Assembly (NCBI RefSeq): GCF_002217755.1
Contig: NZ_BCFL01000017.1
Location: forward strand, 124,001-188,000
Length of the DNA: 64,000 nt
Reading direction: 5' to 3'
From: Streptomyces hyaluromycini
Lineage (GTDB): Bacteria > Actinomycetota > Actinomycetes > Streptomycetales > Streptomycetaceae
Part shown: piece by piece, positions 16,937 through 25,900 of the stretch
Numbering within the stretch: the first letter of the stretch is position 1
How the letters are laid out: every line of letters begins with the position of its first letter
The notes under the pieces: generated by a model
What the model saw: the letters and a program-made list of their open reading frames with translations, nothing else
Told to the model about the DNA's origin: nothing
Databases searched by the model: none
Made by a program: the position numbers and the translations under genes

Positions 16937-18809
16937 CCACCGCTCGTGTGGCCTGGGGAGCGATGACACCGTCCAGCGCCCCGTCCGCGAGGTCGGTCCG
17001 GGCCCGCGGCCAGGCGTAGACGGCGTCCGCGCCGGACTCCCGCGCCCCCATGACCAGCCGCGGCCAGCCCTCGGCCCGGCCCACGAGCACGGTGACACGT
17101 GGCACCCGAGCCTCCAGGAAGGCGTTCAGCAGCTCCGCGCCCGCCACTGCCGGCGAGTGCCAGACACCGGACGTACCGGTGCCCGGCACCTGCGGAGTGT
17201 CGACCAGAACCAGCAGGGGGATGTTCCACAGCGCGCAGAGGTCGACCATCCGCCGCCCCTTGCTCGCCGCCTGCGGAGTGAGCGCGCCGTCGCCCACCAC
17301 GGGGTTGTTCGCGATGACGCCGACCCGCTTGCCCTCGATACGGGCCAGACCCGTCAGGGCACTCGGACCGCGCTCGGCCATGAGTTCGAGCCAGTCGCCT
17401 CCGTCGGCGATCCCGGCGATGACCCCACGCATGTCGACAGGCGCCCCGTCGGCCCTGAAGTGCTCGATCGCGGTACGGGGCGGCGACGCGGGAGCCCACT
17501 GCCGGGTCAGATAGTCCAGCAGCTCACGCGCGCTGGCCGCCGCCTCGACCACGCTCGTCGCCTCGATCTCGGCCGCCGGATGCCCGTCGGCTCCGCCCGG
17601 ACGGTCCGGCCGTACGAGGACGAAGGCGTCCCCCAGTGCCGCCGCGCCGAGGGAACGTATCACCGCGTCGTCGAACGAGATCACCACCCGGGGCACCACA
17701 CCTCGCAGTTGCACGAGGGAGCGCAACAGCGTCACCCGGTGCGCGGGGATCTCGGAGTCGACGGCGGGGTGGCGACCGGGCTCCCCGACGAGGAGGGCCA
17801 CCGGCAGGCAGGCCTTTCGCGCGTACTCCAGCGTCCGCAGAACACTTTGGACATCGGGCGAGTGCTCGGGGTACGTGTCGCGGAACACGGCCACAGGAAA
17901 GCCGCCGACGCGGTAGATACCCGCGACGGGGGCCGACGGTCCGGACGTCCGTGGCGGGGACGGGCTCCTCAGACACACGGGTGGTTCACCGTCGACGATC
18001 AACTCCAGCAGCCGGGTCGAGGACAGGTGCCGCTGAACGCGACCGCGGCCACCGGGGCGTGCGGGGGGCGGAACCGTGCCCGAGCCGACGCCGAGATCGT
18101 CACGCAGCGCCCTTCGGATGCGCTGTTCCACCCGCTGGGCCTCGTGCGGCCTGCCCGACCGGTACAACGCCGTCGCCAGGAGACGGGCGAGAGACTCGTC
18201 GTAGGGGTTCTCCAGGAGCAGGTCCTGCAGGTCCGTGATGACCCGCGTGTGGTGCCCGAGGGCCAGCCGGACCGAGGCCAGCCGCTCGGCCGCCTCCCGC
18301 CGGGCCGCCTCCAGCCGCGTGACCAGACGGCCGCCCCCCGTGCCCGTCGACGTGCCCTCAAGCACCGGGCCACGCCACAGGCCCAGGGCGGGTTCGAGGA
18401 TCTCCATGGCGGCACCGGCATCCGCGGGTTCCAGCGTTCGCACCCGCGCCAGCTCGGCCAGGAACTGTCCGGCGTCCGACTCCAGGGGCGAGACCTTCAG
18501 GACGTACCCCGTCGCCTTGGCCAACAGGCGCTCCGCGCCGGGCCCTTCGGGCTCCCACTGCCGTAACGCCCGGCGCAGCCGCGTCATATGGGCGTGGACG
18601 GCCCTCAGCGGCTGGCGCGGGATGTCCTCACCGTAGAGCGCATCCGCGAGCCGGTCGGTGGAGACGACCATGGATTCCGCGGCGAACAACTCCGCGATGA
18701 GCGTGGCCTGCAGGCCCCGCACATGGACGACATCGCCGTCCGACAGTTCCACACCCAGCGAACCCAGCACGAGGAGTTTCACCGGGCACCGGACACCAGG
18801 TGTTCGCAT
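16890..18809 (-). CDS. SARP-family regulator fused to degenerate acyl-CoA carboxyltransferase domains
   Basis: A 639-residue protein. Residues about 10-100 form the OmpR-type winged helix of SARPs (LLVLGSLGVEL, STDRLADALYGED, MTRLRRALR), and about 105-255 the BTAD helical repeats (EPALGLWRGPVLEG). Residues about 280-635 match both halves of a PccB/AccD-type carboxyltransferase: VGGFPVAVFRD in the N half; IEGKRVGVIANNPVVGDGA, then ALWNIPLLVLVDTPQVPGTG, in the C half. The Gly-rich oxyanion segments (SGGARIQEG and AFGGAY type) are not conserved, so catalysis is doubtful. Codon 82 is TTA (18564-18566), which predicts bldA dependence. The ATG at 18809 has a weak ribosome site; a GTG at 18782 is an alternative. 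Likely role: activator of the adjacent cluster, perhaps sensing an acyl-CoA or acyl-ACP. Confidence 0.82.
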   Translation of the reverse strand: MRTPGVRCPVKLLVLGSLGVELSDGDVVHVRGLQATLIAELFAAESMVVSTDRLADALYGEDIPRQPLRAVHAHMTRLRRALRQWEPEGPGAERLLAKATGYVLKVSPLESDAGQFLAELARVRTLEPADAGAAMEILEPALGLWRGPVLEGTSTGTGGGRLVTRLEAARREAAERLASVRLALGHHTRVITDLQDLLLENPYDESLARLLATALYRSGRPHEAQRVEQRIRRALRDDLGVGSGTVPPPARPGGRGRVQRHLSSTRLLELIVDGEPPVCLRSPSPPRTSGPSAPVAGIYRVGGFPVAVFRDTYPEHSPDVQSVLRTLEYARKACLPVALLVGEPGRHPAVDSEIPAHRVTLLRSLVQLRGVVPRVVISFDDAVIRSLGAAALGDAFVLVRPDRPGGADGHPAAEIEATSVVEAAASARELLDYLTRQWAPASPPRTAIEHFRADGAPVDMRGVIAGIADGGDWLELMAERGPSALTGLARIEGKRVGVIANNPVVGDGALTPQAASKGRRMVDLCALWNIPLLVLVDTPQVPGTGTSGVWHSPAVAGAELLNAFLEARVPRVTVLVGRAEGWPRLVMGARESGADAVYAWPRARTDLADGALDGVIAPQATRAVVSTLLAACLDRRAGA

Positions 18810-19239
18810 AACTGGCCCATTGCCTGATTACGCATCGACAACTCCGCTCAGTATTGGAGGCTGCTGTCTGACGTTCTACCGGAGCAGATTGATCGGTACA
18901 ACGAGAAGGCCATCAGAAGTCATGGGCGTTAAGGAGTCATCCCGAAATCATTTCAATTTGCTGTGCGAAAGCAATGACGGCTGCCACGTCCCGCTCCATC
19001 GGTCCCGGCAGGCTAGTCCCGGCGGAACAGGCAGGCGATCGGGGGCAGTGGGACCTGCGCGAACAGGCAGCCCCACTGCACCAACAGGAAAGTTCCGCAC
19101 AGGCGATTCAAGACAAAGAAATGATCCCCGCACAACTCGCGTCGAGGGGCAAGCAATTCGACCATCCGGGACCGAAGGGCCAGGCTCTGAGAAAACGGGC
19201 CGGGGACTTCGAGGTGGGATGCGTTTTGCCAGGTGCAGC
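18810..19239. other. Accessory intergenic stretch without a convincing gene
   Basis: This stretch has lower and uneven GC, with AT-rich runs such as ggagtcatcccgaaatcatt near 18935. Both strands have open frames, but their residue composition looks random and no ribosome site or family motif was found. It contains the upstream region of the SARP-fusion gene. It looks like decayed or transferred DNA between the cluster and the tRNA. Confidence 0.5.
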
Positions 19240-19440
19240 AGCAGCTGGAATCGGCGATGCCGTCGGCGGTGCCGCCACTGTCGCTGTAGATGCCGTTTTG
19301 TCCGACCGGTGTCAGCCGGGGTGCGCACGAAATTGTCCAGGGTGTCGCCGGCGCCCCAGTTGAGATTACTGGTGGCGGGTTTTCCGATACCGGTCGGGTC
19401 GACGGAGGCGAAGGCCGACCCACGCAACCGGGCACGGGAG
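19240..19440 (-). pseudogene. Remnant of a secreted-protein gene with SNLNW-type repeat motif
   Basis: Reading the minus strand, one frame gives VDPTGIGKPATSNLNWGAGD followed by TLDNFVRTP (about 19319-19402). A shift of frame then gives QNGIYSDSGGTADGIAD (about 19255-19310). Together they follow the pattern SNLN-W-GxT-xNxV-xP-GxxxxYSxSGxxDxxxDxxGY of extracellular repeat domains common in secreted Streptomyces proteins (recalled, not searched). No single frame spans both parts and the canonical GYF end is lost. This is therefore a frameshifted fragment. Confidence 0.5.
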
Positions 19441-19552
19441 AGAGCCCCGCTGAAAGTCCTCGCCACTCCCGGACGCCGGTCCCTGGCCGTCGGGCTCGCG
19501 CATGAGGCGAAAGCCGGCAGGTCTACACCACACAAGATCTTGAAACAAAGAA

Positions 19553-19583
19553 GCTCCAGGTCAGAGACGATCTGACCTGGAGC
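19553..19583 (-). terminator. Terminator of tRNA-Thr
   Basis: A perfect 12-bp inverted repeat (19553-19564 with 19572-19583, 7-nt loop) begins 7 bp beyond the tRNA 3' end. On the minus strand it is followed by a T-rich run (ttctttgtttc). Confidence 0.8.
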
Positions 19584-19590
19584 CTTCTGG

Positions 19591-19664
19591 AGCCGCTTTC
19601 GGGATTCGAACCCGAGACCTACGCATTACGAGTGCGTTGCTCTGGCCATCTGAGCTAAAGCGGC
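19591..19664 (-). tRNA. tRNA-Thr (anticodon CGT)
   Basis: On the minus strand the acceptor arm GCCGCTT (from 19664) pairs with AAGCGGC near 19592-19598. The D-arm (GCTCAGATGGCCAGAGC), anticodon stem ACGCA/TGCGT with loop CTCGTAA, and T-arm GGTTCGAATCC are all present. The anticodon CGT reads ACG (Thr). CCA is not encoded. The 3' end faces the accessory region, the usual orientation for integration sites, but no duplicate of the tRNA end was found in the window. Confidence 0.93.
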
Positions 19665-19771
19665 GCGTCGCCCGCACTATGGTGCGATCAGCGACGTCGG
19701 TAAGTCTACACAGTTTCCGGGGGTGCTCCGTACACGCCCCGGAGCGGGGGCTCCGGGGCGTGCCGCAGGGG

Positions 19772-21382
19772 CTATGAGCAGCGCTTTCCGTCCGCCGGTG
19801 GGGTGCCGTCGAGGAGGTAGGTGTCGATCGCCGAGTCGATGCAGGTGCTGCCCCGGCCGTAGGCGGTGTGGCCGTCGCCGACGTAGGTGAGGAGGCGGGC
19901 CGAGGAGAGCTGGTGGGCCAGGGACCGGGCCCAGGGGTAGGGGGTCGCGGGGTCGCGGGTGGTGCCGACCACGACGATGGGGGCGGCGCCCTGCGCCTTG
20001 ATCCGGTGCGGCTCCCCCGTCGCCCTCACCGGCCAGTACGCGCAGTTCAGCGACGCCCACGCCAGGTTCGGGCCGAACACCGGGGACGCCTTCTCGAACT
20101 CGGGCAGTGCCTTCTCGACCTGCTCGGGGCTGGTGAAGGCGGGCGGCAGGTCCAGGCAGTTCACCGCGGCGTTGGCGAACATCAGGTTCGAGTAGCGGCC
20201 GTCGGCGTCCCGCTCGTAGTAGCTGTCGGAGAGGGCGAGCAGACCCGCCCCGTCGTTGTCCTTCATCGCCGTGCGCAGGGCGTCGCGCAGCTGCTCCCAC
20301 TCCGCCTGGTCGTACATCGCCGCGATCACGCCGGTCGTCGCGAGGGACTCGGTCAGCTTGCGGCCGTCCGGGTCGCCGGTCGGGACGGGGTGCGCGTCCA
20401 GCTTCAGGAAGAACGTCCGCAGGTTGTCGGCGATCTGCGTCGGCGTGCTGCCCTTGGCGCCGAGCGGACAGTCGGTGCGCTTCGCGCAGTCCTTGGAGAA
20501 GGACTGGAACGCCGTCTCGAACCCGGCCGTCTGCTGGAGGTTCAGCTCACGCGCGGACAGGGACGGGTCCATCGCACCGTCCAGGACCATCCGGCCGACC
20601 CGCTCCGGGAACAGGCCCGCGTAGGTCGCGCCGAGGAACGTGCCGTACGACGCCCCCACGTAGTTCAGCTTCGGGTCGCCGAGCACCCCGCGCAGGATGT
20701 CCATGTCCCGCGCCGAATCCACGGTGGAGACATGGCGCAGCAGCTGCGCCGAATGCGTCCCGCAGGCCTCCGCGAACGTCTTGTACTCGCCGACCAGCTG
20801 GTTCGTCTCCTTCTGGTCGTCGGGGGTCATGTCGGTCTCGGTGAACCTGTCCATCTGCGGCCCGTTCAGGCACTCGACGGGCTCGCTGCGGGCGACTCCG
20901 CGCGGGTCCACGGCGACCATGTCGTAGCGCGCCCGCACCTCGGCCGGGTAGCCGATGCCCGCGTACTGCTGGAGGTAGTCCACCGCCGAGCCGCCCGGTC
21001 CGCCCGGGTTGACCAACAGCGAACCGAGCGGCTTCGCCTTGCCGGTCGCCTTCTTCCGGGCGACCGCCAGCCGGACGTCACCCGCGCCGGGCCTGGCGTA
21101 GTCCAGCGGGGCCTTCATCGTCGCGCACTGGAAACCGGGGACCCCGCAGTCGCGCCAGGTGAGCTTCTGGTCGTAGTACGGCGCCAGCACGGACGGCGTC
21201 GAGCGGGGCAGCGCGGCCAGCTGGGCGGTGCCGGCCGACGTGGCCGCCGACGTCGACGCACTGCCCGAGGAGGAGCACCCGGAGACGAGCAGGGCGGCGG
21301 CCGAGAGCAGGGCGGCCGCCATGGTCCGGGTGTGGGTCCGGGGCCGATTTCGGGTCTGGCGGGGGATTCGCCTGATGTGCAT
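19772..21382 (-). CDS. Secreted lipoprotein alpha/beta hydrolase (Tap/Slp-type tripeptidyl aminopeptidase)
   Basis: An exported hydrolase of about 536 residues. An N-terminal basic stretch, a hydrophobic core and the lipobox LLVSGC (Cys near residue 35) indicate a lipoprotein. The nucleophile Ser lies in GASYG, after the oxyanion segment NPGGPGGS. The Asp (TTRDPATPY) and His (GDGHTAY) of the triad lie in the C-terminal TAP-like domain. It resembles Streptomyces SlpD/SlpE/Tap mycelium-associated peptidases that cleave tripeptides from secreted proteins. The start is ATG 21382, with a TTG directly before it at 21385. It corresponds in position to the peptidase gene before holB in S. coelicolor. 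Confidence 0.85.
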   Translation of the reverse strand: MHIRRIPRQTRNRPRTHTRTMAAALLSAAALLVSGCSSSGSASTSAATSAGTAQLAALPRSTPSVLAPYYDQKLTWRDCGVPGFQCATMKAPLDYARPGAGDVRLAVARKKATGKAKPLGSLLVNPGGPGGSAVDYLQQYAGIGYPAEVRARYDMVAVDPRGVARSEPVECLNGPQMDRFTETDMTPDDQKETNQLVGEYKTFAEACGTHSAQLLRHVSTVDSARDMDILRGVLGDPKLNYVGASYGTFLGATYAGLFPERVGRMVLDGAMDPSLSARELNLQQTAGFETAFQSFSKDCAKRTDCPLGAKGSTPTQIADNLRTFFLKLDAHPVPTGDPDGRKLTESLATTGVIAAMYDQAEWEQLRDALRTAMKDNDGAGLLALSDSYYERDADGRYSNLMFANAAVNCLDLPPAFTSPEQVEKALPEFEKASPVFGPNLAWASLNCAYWPVRATGEPHRIKAQGAAPIVVVGTTRDPATPYPWARSLAHQLSSARLLTYVGDGHTAYGRGSTCIDSAIDTYLLDGTPPADGKRCS

Positions 21383-21545
21383 CAATCGAGCGTAACGCGG
21401 AGAAATGATCTCCGTGCCGTGCGTGGTGACTGTGGCTCGTACGGGTGACCCCGGTCAACGCCGTGCACCTGCGGCAGATGGTCTCCCCCACGGCGTCGTA
21501 CGGAGATCACCCCGCCCCGCCACACGGGCACCCCGGGTGTCGTCG

Positions 21546-22751
21546 TCAGCCCGCTCTGAGCTCCATCGTCATCGCCTCCACCGCCAGCAGCGGCGCCACA
21601 TTGCGGTCCAGGGCCTCCCGGCAGGCGGCGATCGCCTCGATCCGGCGCAGCGTGGCCTCGGGCGAGCCGGCCCTGGCCAGCCGCTCCAGGACGTCCTCGG
21701 CGTCCGCGTTGGCGATCGCGACCCTGGAACCCAGCTGGAGGGCGAGGACGTCGCGGTAGAAGCCGGTGAGGTCGGTGAGGGCGACGTCGAGGCTGTCGCG
21801 CTGGGTCCGGGTCCGACGGCGCTTCTGCATGTCCTCCAGGTCCTTCATCACGCCCGCCGTGCCGCGCGGCAGCCGACCGCCCTGGGCCGCGCCGAGTGCC
21901 GCCTTCAGGTCCTCGGTCTCCTTGCCGTCCATCTCCTCGGCGAGCTGTTTGGCGTCCTCCGCCGCCGCGTCCACCAGCTCCTGGGCCGCCTTCAGGCACG
22001 CGCCGACCTCGTCCAGCCGCAACGGCAGCTTCAGCACGGCCGCGCGGCGCTCGCGGGCGGCCGGGTCGGTGGCCAGCCTGCGGGCCCGGTCGACGTGCCC
22101 CTGGGTGGCACGGGCGGCGGCCGCGGCCACCTGGGGCTCGATGCCCTCGCGCCGGACGAGCATGTCGGCAACCGCCTCCACCGAGGGCGTGCTCAGGTTC
22201 AGGTGGCGGCAACGGGAGCGGATCGTGGGCAGCACATCCTCCAGGGAGGGCGCGCAGAGCAGCCAGACCGTGCGGGGGGCGGGCTCCTCCACGGCCTTGA
22301 GGACGGCGTTGGCCGACTTCTCGTTCAGCCGCTCCGCGTCCTCGACCAGGATGATCTGCCAGCGGCCCGTCGCCGGGGACGTGTACGACTTGCGGACCGT
22401 GTCGCGCATGTCCCTGACCAGGATCTCGGCGCCGACGGCAGCGACGGTGGTGACGTCCGCGTGGGTACCGACCAGCGCGGTGTGGCAGCCGTCGCAGAAG
22501 CCGCAGCCGGGGACGCCGCCCAGGGCACGGTCCGGGCTCACGCACTGCAGGGCGGCGGCGAAGGCCCGCGCCGTCTGGTTGCGGCCGGCGCCGGGCGGGC
22601 CGGTGAACAGCCAGGCGTGCGTCATCTTCGACGACTCCGGCGGCGGCCCGCCGGTCGCGGCGGCGGTGACGAGGGCGTCGGCATCCCGGGCGGCGGCGGT
22701 GAGCACCTCACTCACCCGCTCCTGCCCGACGAGGTCGTCCCACACGGTCAT
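21546..22751 (-). CDS. holB: DNA polymerase III delta-prime subunit
   Basis: A 401-residue AAA+ clamp-loader subunit. The P-loop is GPPGAGRNQT, with Arg in place of the usual Lys, as expected for the non-hydrolysing delta-prime subunit. The Cys4 zinc module spans CVSPDRALGGVPGCGFCDGC. SRC sensor motif (IRSRCRHL) and the Walker B-like VEDAERLN are visible. It loads the beta clamp at the replication fork together with tau/gamma and delta. It lies just downstream of the thymidylate kinase gene, as in most bacteria (tmk-holB pair). Confidence 0.93.
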   Translation of the reverse strand: MTVWDDLVGQERVSEVLTAAARDADALVTAAATGGPPPESSKMTHAWLFTGPPGAGRNQTARAFAAALQCVSPDRALGGVPGCGFCDGCHTALVGTHADVTTVAAVGAEILVRDMRDTVRKSYTSPATGRWQIILVEDAERLNEKSANAVLKAVEEPAPRTVWLLCAPSLEDVLPTIRSRCRHLNLSTPSVEAVADMLVRREGIEPQVAAAAARATQGHVDRARRLATDPAARERRAAVLKLPLRLDEVGACLKAAQELVDAAAEDAKQLAEEMDGKETEDLKAALGAAQGGRLPRGTAGVMKDLEDMQKRRRTRTQRDSLDVALTDLTGFYRDVLALQLGSRVAIANADAEDVLERLARAGSPEATLRRIEAIAACREALDRNVAPLLAVEAMTMELRAG

Positions 22752-22781
22752 GGGTCACGCCGCCCTTTCGTCATACACACC

Positions 22782-22846
22782 GGTCCGGAGCCCACCGCTT
22801 CCGTGGTCCGGAGTCCACCGGTTCCGTGGTCCGGAGTCCATTGTGC
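22782..22846. repeat. 23-bp tandem repeat between tmk and holB
   Basis: Two full units of 23 bp (22782-22804, 22805-22827) and a partial third (to about 22846) begin with ggtccggag and share ccaccg-ttccgt. They sit in the 210-bp gap between the tmk stop and the holB start, where they would be transcribed. No function is apparent. Confidence 0.8.
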
Positions 22847-22961
22847 GGGTGCCCACTGACAACGCGGTCCGCGGCCGGTTGTCTCGTCTCCCGCCCGCCC
22901 ACGGCAACGGGGGCGGCACCGGCCGGCGTCCCCGACCCGCACCGCCCCCGCACCCGGAGAC

Positions 22962-25900
22962 TCAGCCGCGCCGGCCGCGGCCCCGGCGGCCCCGCTCGTC
23001 GTCGTGATCCGGCTCCTCGTACGACCCCAGCAGCTCGTCCGCCAGCGACGGCAGGTCGTCCAGCGGGGTCTCCTCGGCCCAGTCGGGCCGGGGCCGCTGC
23101 CGCCGGGCCGGGCCGCCGGTGTCAGTGTCGACCTGCGGCAGCTCGCGAGTACGGCCCTCGGAGCCGTCGGGGTCCCCGCCCGCCCGCTCGTCCCGGAAAA
23201 ACCCGGGCGGCATCCGGTCCGCCGGGGCATCGTCGGGAGCGGCGGCCTCGCCGCGCACGGGAGGCAGTACGGCGGTCTCGTCGGCGGCACCGGACGGCAC
23301 CGGCGGCAGGACGGCCGTCTCGTCGGCCGCGCCCACGGGAGGCAGCACCGCCGTCTCGTCCGCCGCGCCCGGCGTCACCGGCCGCAGCACCGCCGTCTCG
23401 TCGGCCGCCCCGGCGGGCTGCACCGGCGGCTGCGGAAGCTCCGCCGTCACCTCGGCGTCGGACTCCCGGGCCGCGGACGCCCGCTCGTCCCGCACCGGGC
23501 GCAGCACCTTCGTCTCGTCGGCCCCGGCCTCCGGCTCCCCCCGCCCGGCCTCCGGCTCCCCCCGCCCGGCCTCCGGCTCCCCTCGCCCGGCCTCCGGCCT
23601 CACCACCGGCGTCGGCACAGTCATCGCCTCCGGTGTGACGCCGGGAGCCGTCGGCTGCCGTGCGGCGGACTGCTGGGCGGCCACGTCGGCCGCTGCCGCC
23701 GCCTCCGCCGCGGCGCGCCGCGCCTGCTCGGCCTTGAGGAGAGCCTCCTCGGCCTTGCGCTGCTTCTCCAGGCGCCGTTCCTCGGCCTCGGCCCGCAGCC
23801 GGGCCTCCTCCTCGGCCTGCTTGCGGCGCTGTTCCTCCTCGGCCTTGCGGCGGGCCTCGGCCTCCGCGCGGGCCTTCTCCTCGGCGAGCAGCCGGGCCTG
23901 CTCCTCCTCGGCCCGTTTACGCGCCTCCTCAGCCCGCAGCCGGGCCTCCTCCGCCTGCCGTTCGGCCTCGCGGCGCTGCGCCTCCTCCAGCTCGCGGCGC
24001 TTGCGCTCCTCCTCCTCGGCGCGCAGCTTGGCGAGCTGCTCCTGGCGCTCGCGCTCCAGGCGCTCCTCCTCGGCCTTGCGCGCGGCCTCCTCCTCGGCCT
24101 TGCGGCGGGCCTCCTCCTCGGCCTTCTTGCGCGCCTCCTCGGCGGCCTTGATCTCGGCCTCGGAGAGCGGCAGCACGGTGTCGAGCCGGGCCCGGATGAC
24201 GGTGGTGACGGCCTCGGGCTCCTGGCCGGCGTCGACCACCAGGTAGCGGCCGGGGTCGGAGGCGGCCAGGGTCAGGAAACCGGCCCGCACGCGCGCGTGG
24301 AACTCGGCGGGCTCCGACTCCAGCCGGTCGGGCGCCTCGGTGAACCGCTCGCGGGCGGTCTCCGGCACCACGTCCAGCAGGACGGTCAGATGCGGGACGA
24401 GTCCGGCGGTCGCCCAGCGGTTGATCCGGGCGACCTCGGTCGGGGACAGGTCGCGGCCCGCGCCCTGGTAGGCGACGGAGGAGTCGATGTACCGGTCGGA
24501 GATGACGATCGCGCCGCGCTCCAGGGCGGGCCGGACGACGGTGTCGACGTGCTCCGCGCGGTCGGCGGCGTACAGCAGCGCCTCCGCGCGGTGCGACAGA
24601 CCGGCGGACGAGACGTCGAGGAGGATCGAGCGCAGCCGCTTGCCGACCGGGGTGGCGCCGGGCTCGCGGGTGAGGACGACCTCGTGGCCCTTGGCTCGGA
24701 TCCACTCGGCGAGGGCCTCGGCCTGGGTGGACTTCCCGGCGCCGTCGCCACCCTCCAGGGCGATGAAGAAACCGTTCGCCGTGGGTGCCTGCGCCGGGTC
24801 GTCACCGCCGAGCAGCGCGTCCCGCAGGTCGTGGCGGAGCGGTACGCCCGCGCGGTCGTCGACCTTGGCGAGCACCAGCGCGGCCACCGGCAGCAGCAGC
24901 GCGCCGACCAGCATCAGCGTGAAGGCGGCGCCGCCGTGCGCGAAGACGAACTTGCCGTTCTCCAGCCGGTGCGGCCCGATCAGCGCGGCCACCAGGGGTG
25001 CGACGATCGCGCCGAGCGCTATGGCGACCCGGACCACCGCGTGCAGGTGCTCGGTGGTCCGCGTCCGGCGGAATTCCTCGGTCTCCTGGTCGAGCAGGGT
25101 GTGCCCGGTGTTGGCGGCCACGCCCGCGCCGATGCCGGCCAGCGCGACGATCAGCAGCACGGTGGTGACGTCCGGCACCAGCCCTGCGGCCAGCAGCGCG
25201 ATGCCGGTGAAGGCGATCGCGAGCGACAGCAGCCGGCGGCGGGAGAGCGTCGGGAGCAGCGAGGGCGCCGTACGGATGCCGACGGCGACCCCGCCGGTCA
25301 GGGAGAGCACCAGCAGGCCGTAGAGCACCGGGCCGCCGTGCAGTTCCCTGGCGTGCAGTACGGCGACGGCGACGGCGGCGGAGATCGCCCCCGCGACCGC
25401 GGCGCAGGCCAGCACCAGGAGCGGGATGACGCCGGTGCGGCCCGTGTCGGTGCCGGCGGCGGTCTTGGGGCGGCGCAGGCCCTCCAGCGGGGACCGCGCG
25501 CGGGGGGTGCGGGTGCCGGGCACCTCCAGGTAGACCAGCACCGAGAGGGACGCGGCGAACAGGCCCGCCGCCACGTACGACCCGAGGGCCGCCTGGTGCT
25601 GGGCGAACCAGGCGATGCCCGTGCCCAGCAGGTTGTTGACCAGCGACGCGACGACCAGGGCGGCGGCCGCGAGCGGGATCGCCAGGAACGTCGTCCGCAG
25701 CGACAGGCGGCGCAGGGCGTCCAGGTGGTCGGGCAGCGGTCGTACCGTCGCGCCCTCCGGGGGCGGGGCGGGCAGCAGCGCGGGGGCCGCGCTCTCCCGG
25801 CAGACGGTCCAGAAGCGCTCGGCGACTCCGATGACGAAGGCGGTCACCAGGAGGAGCGTCAGTGCGTTCGCCGGCGTCCAGTCGATCCACAGGGGCGCGA

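Noticed and set aside
18658..19575. A 305-codon plus-strand frame across the SARP start and the gap before the tRNA
   Set aside because: It begins inside the regulator gene, has random composition and no ribosome site; the gap shows remains of a minus-strand gene instead.
19591..19664. tRNA-Thr as a proven attachment site of an integrated element
   Set aside because: No integrase gene and no second copy of the tRNA 3' end could be found in the window.
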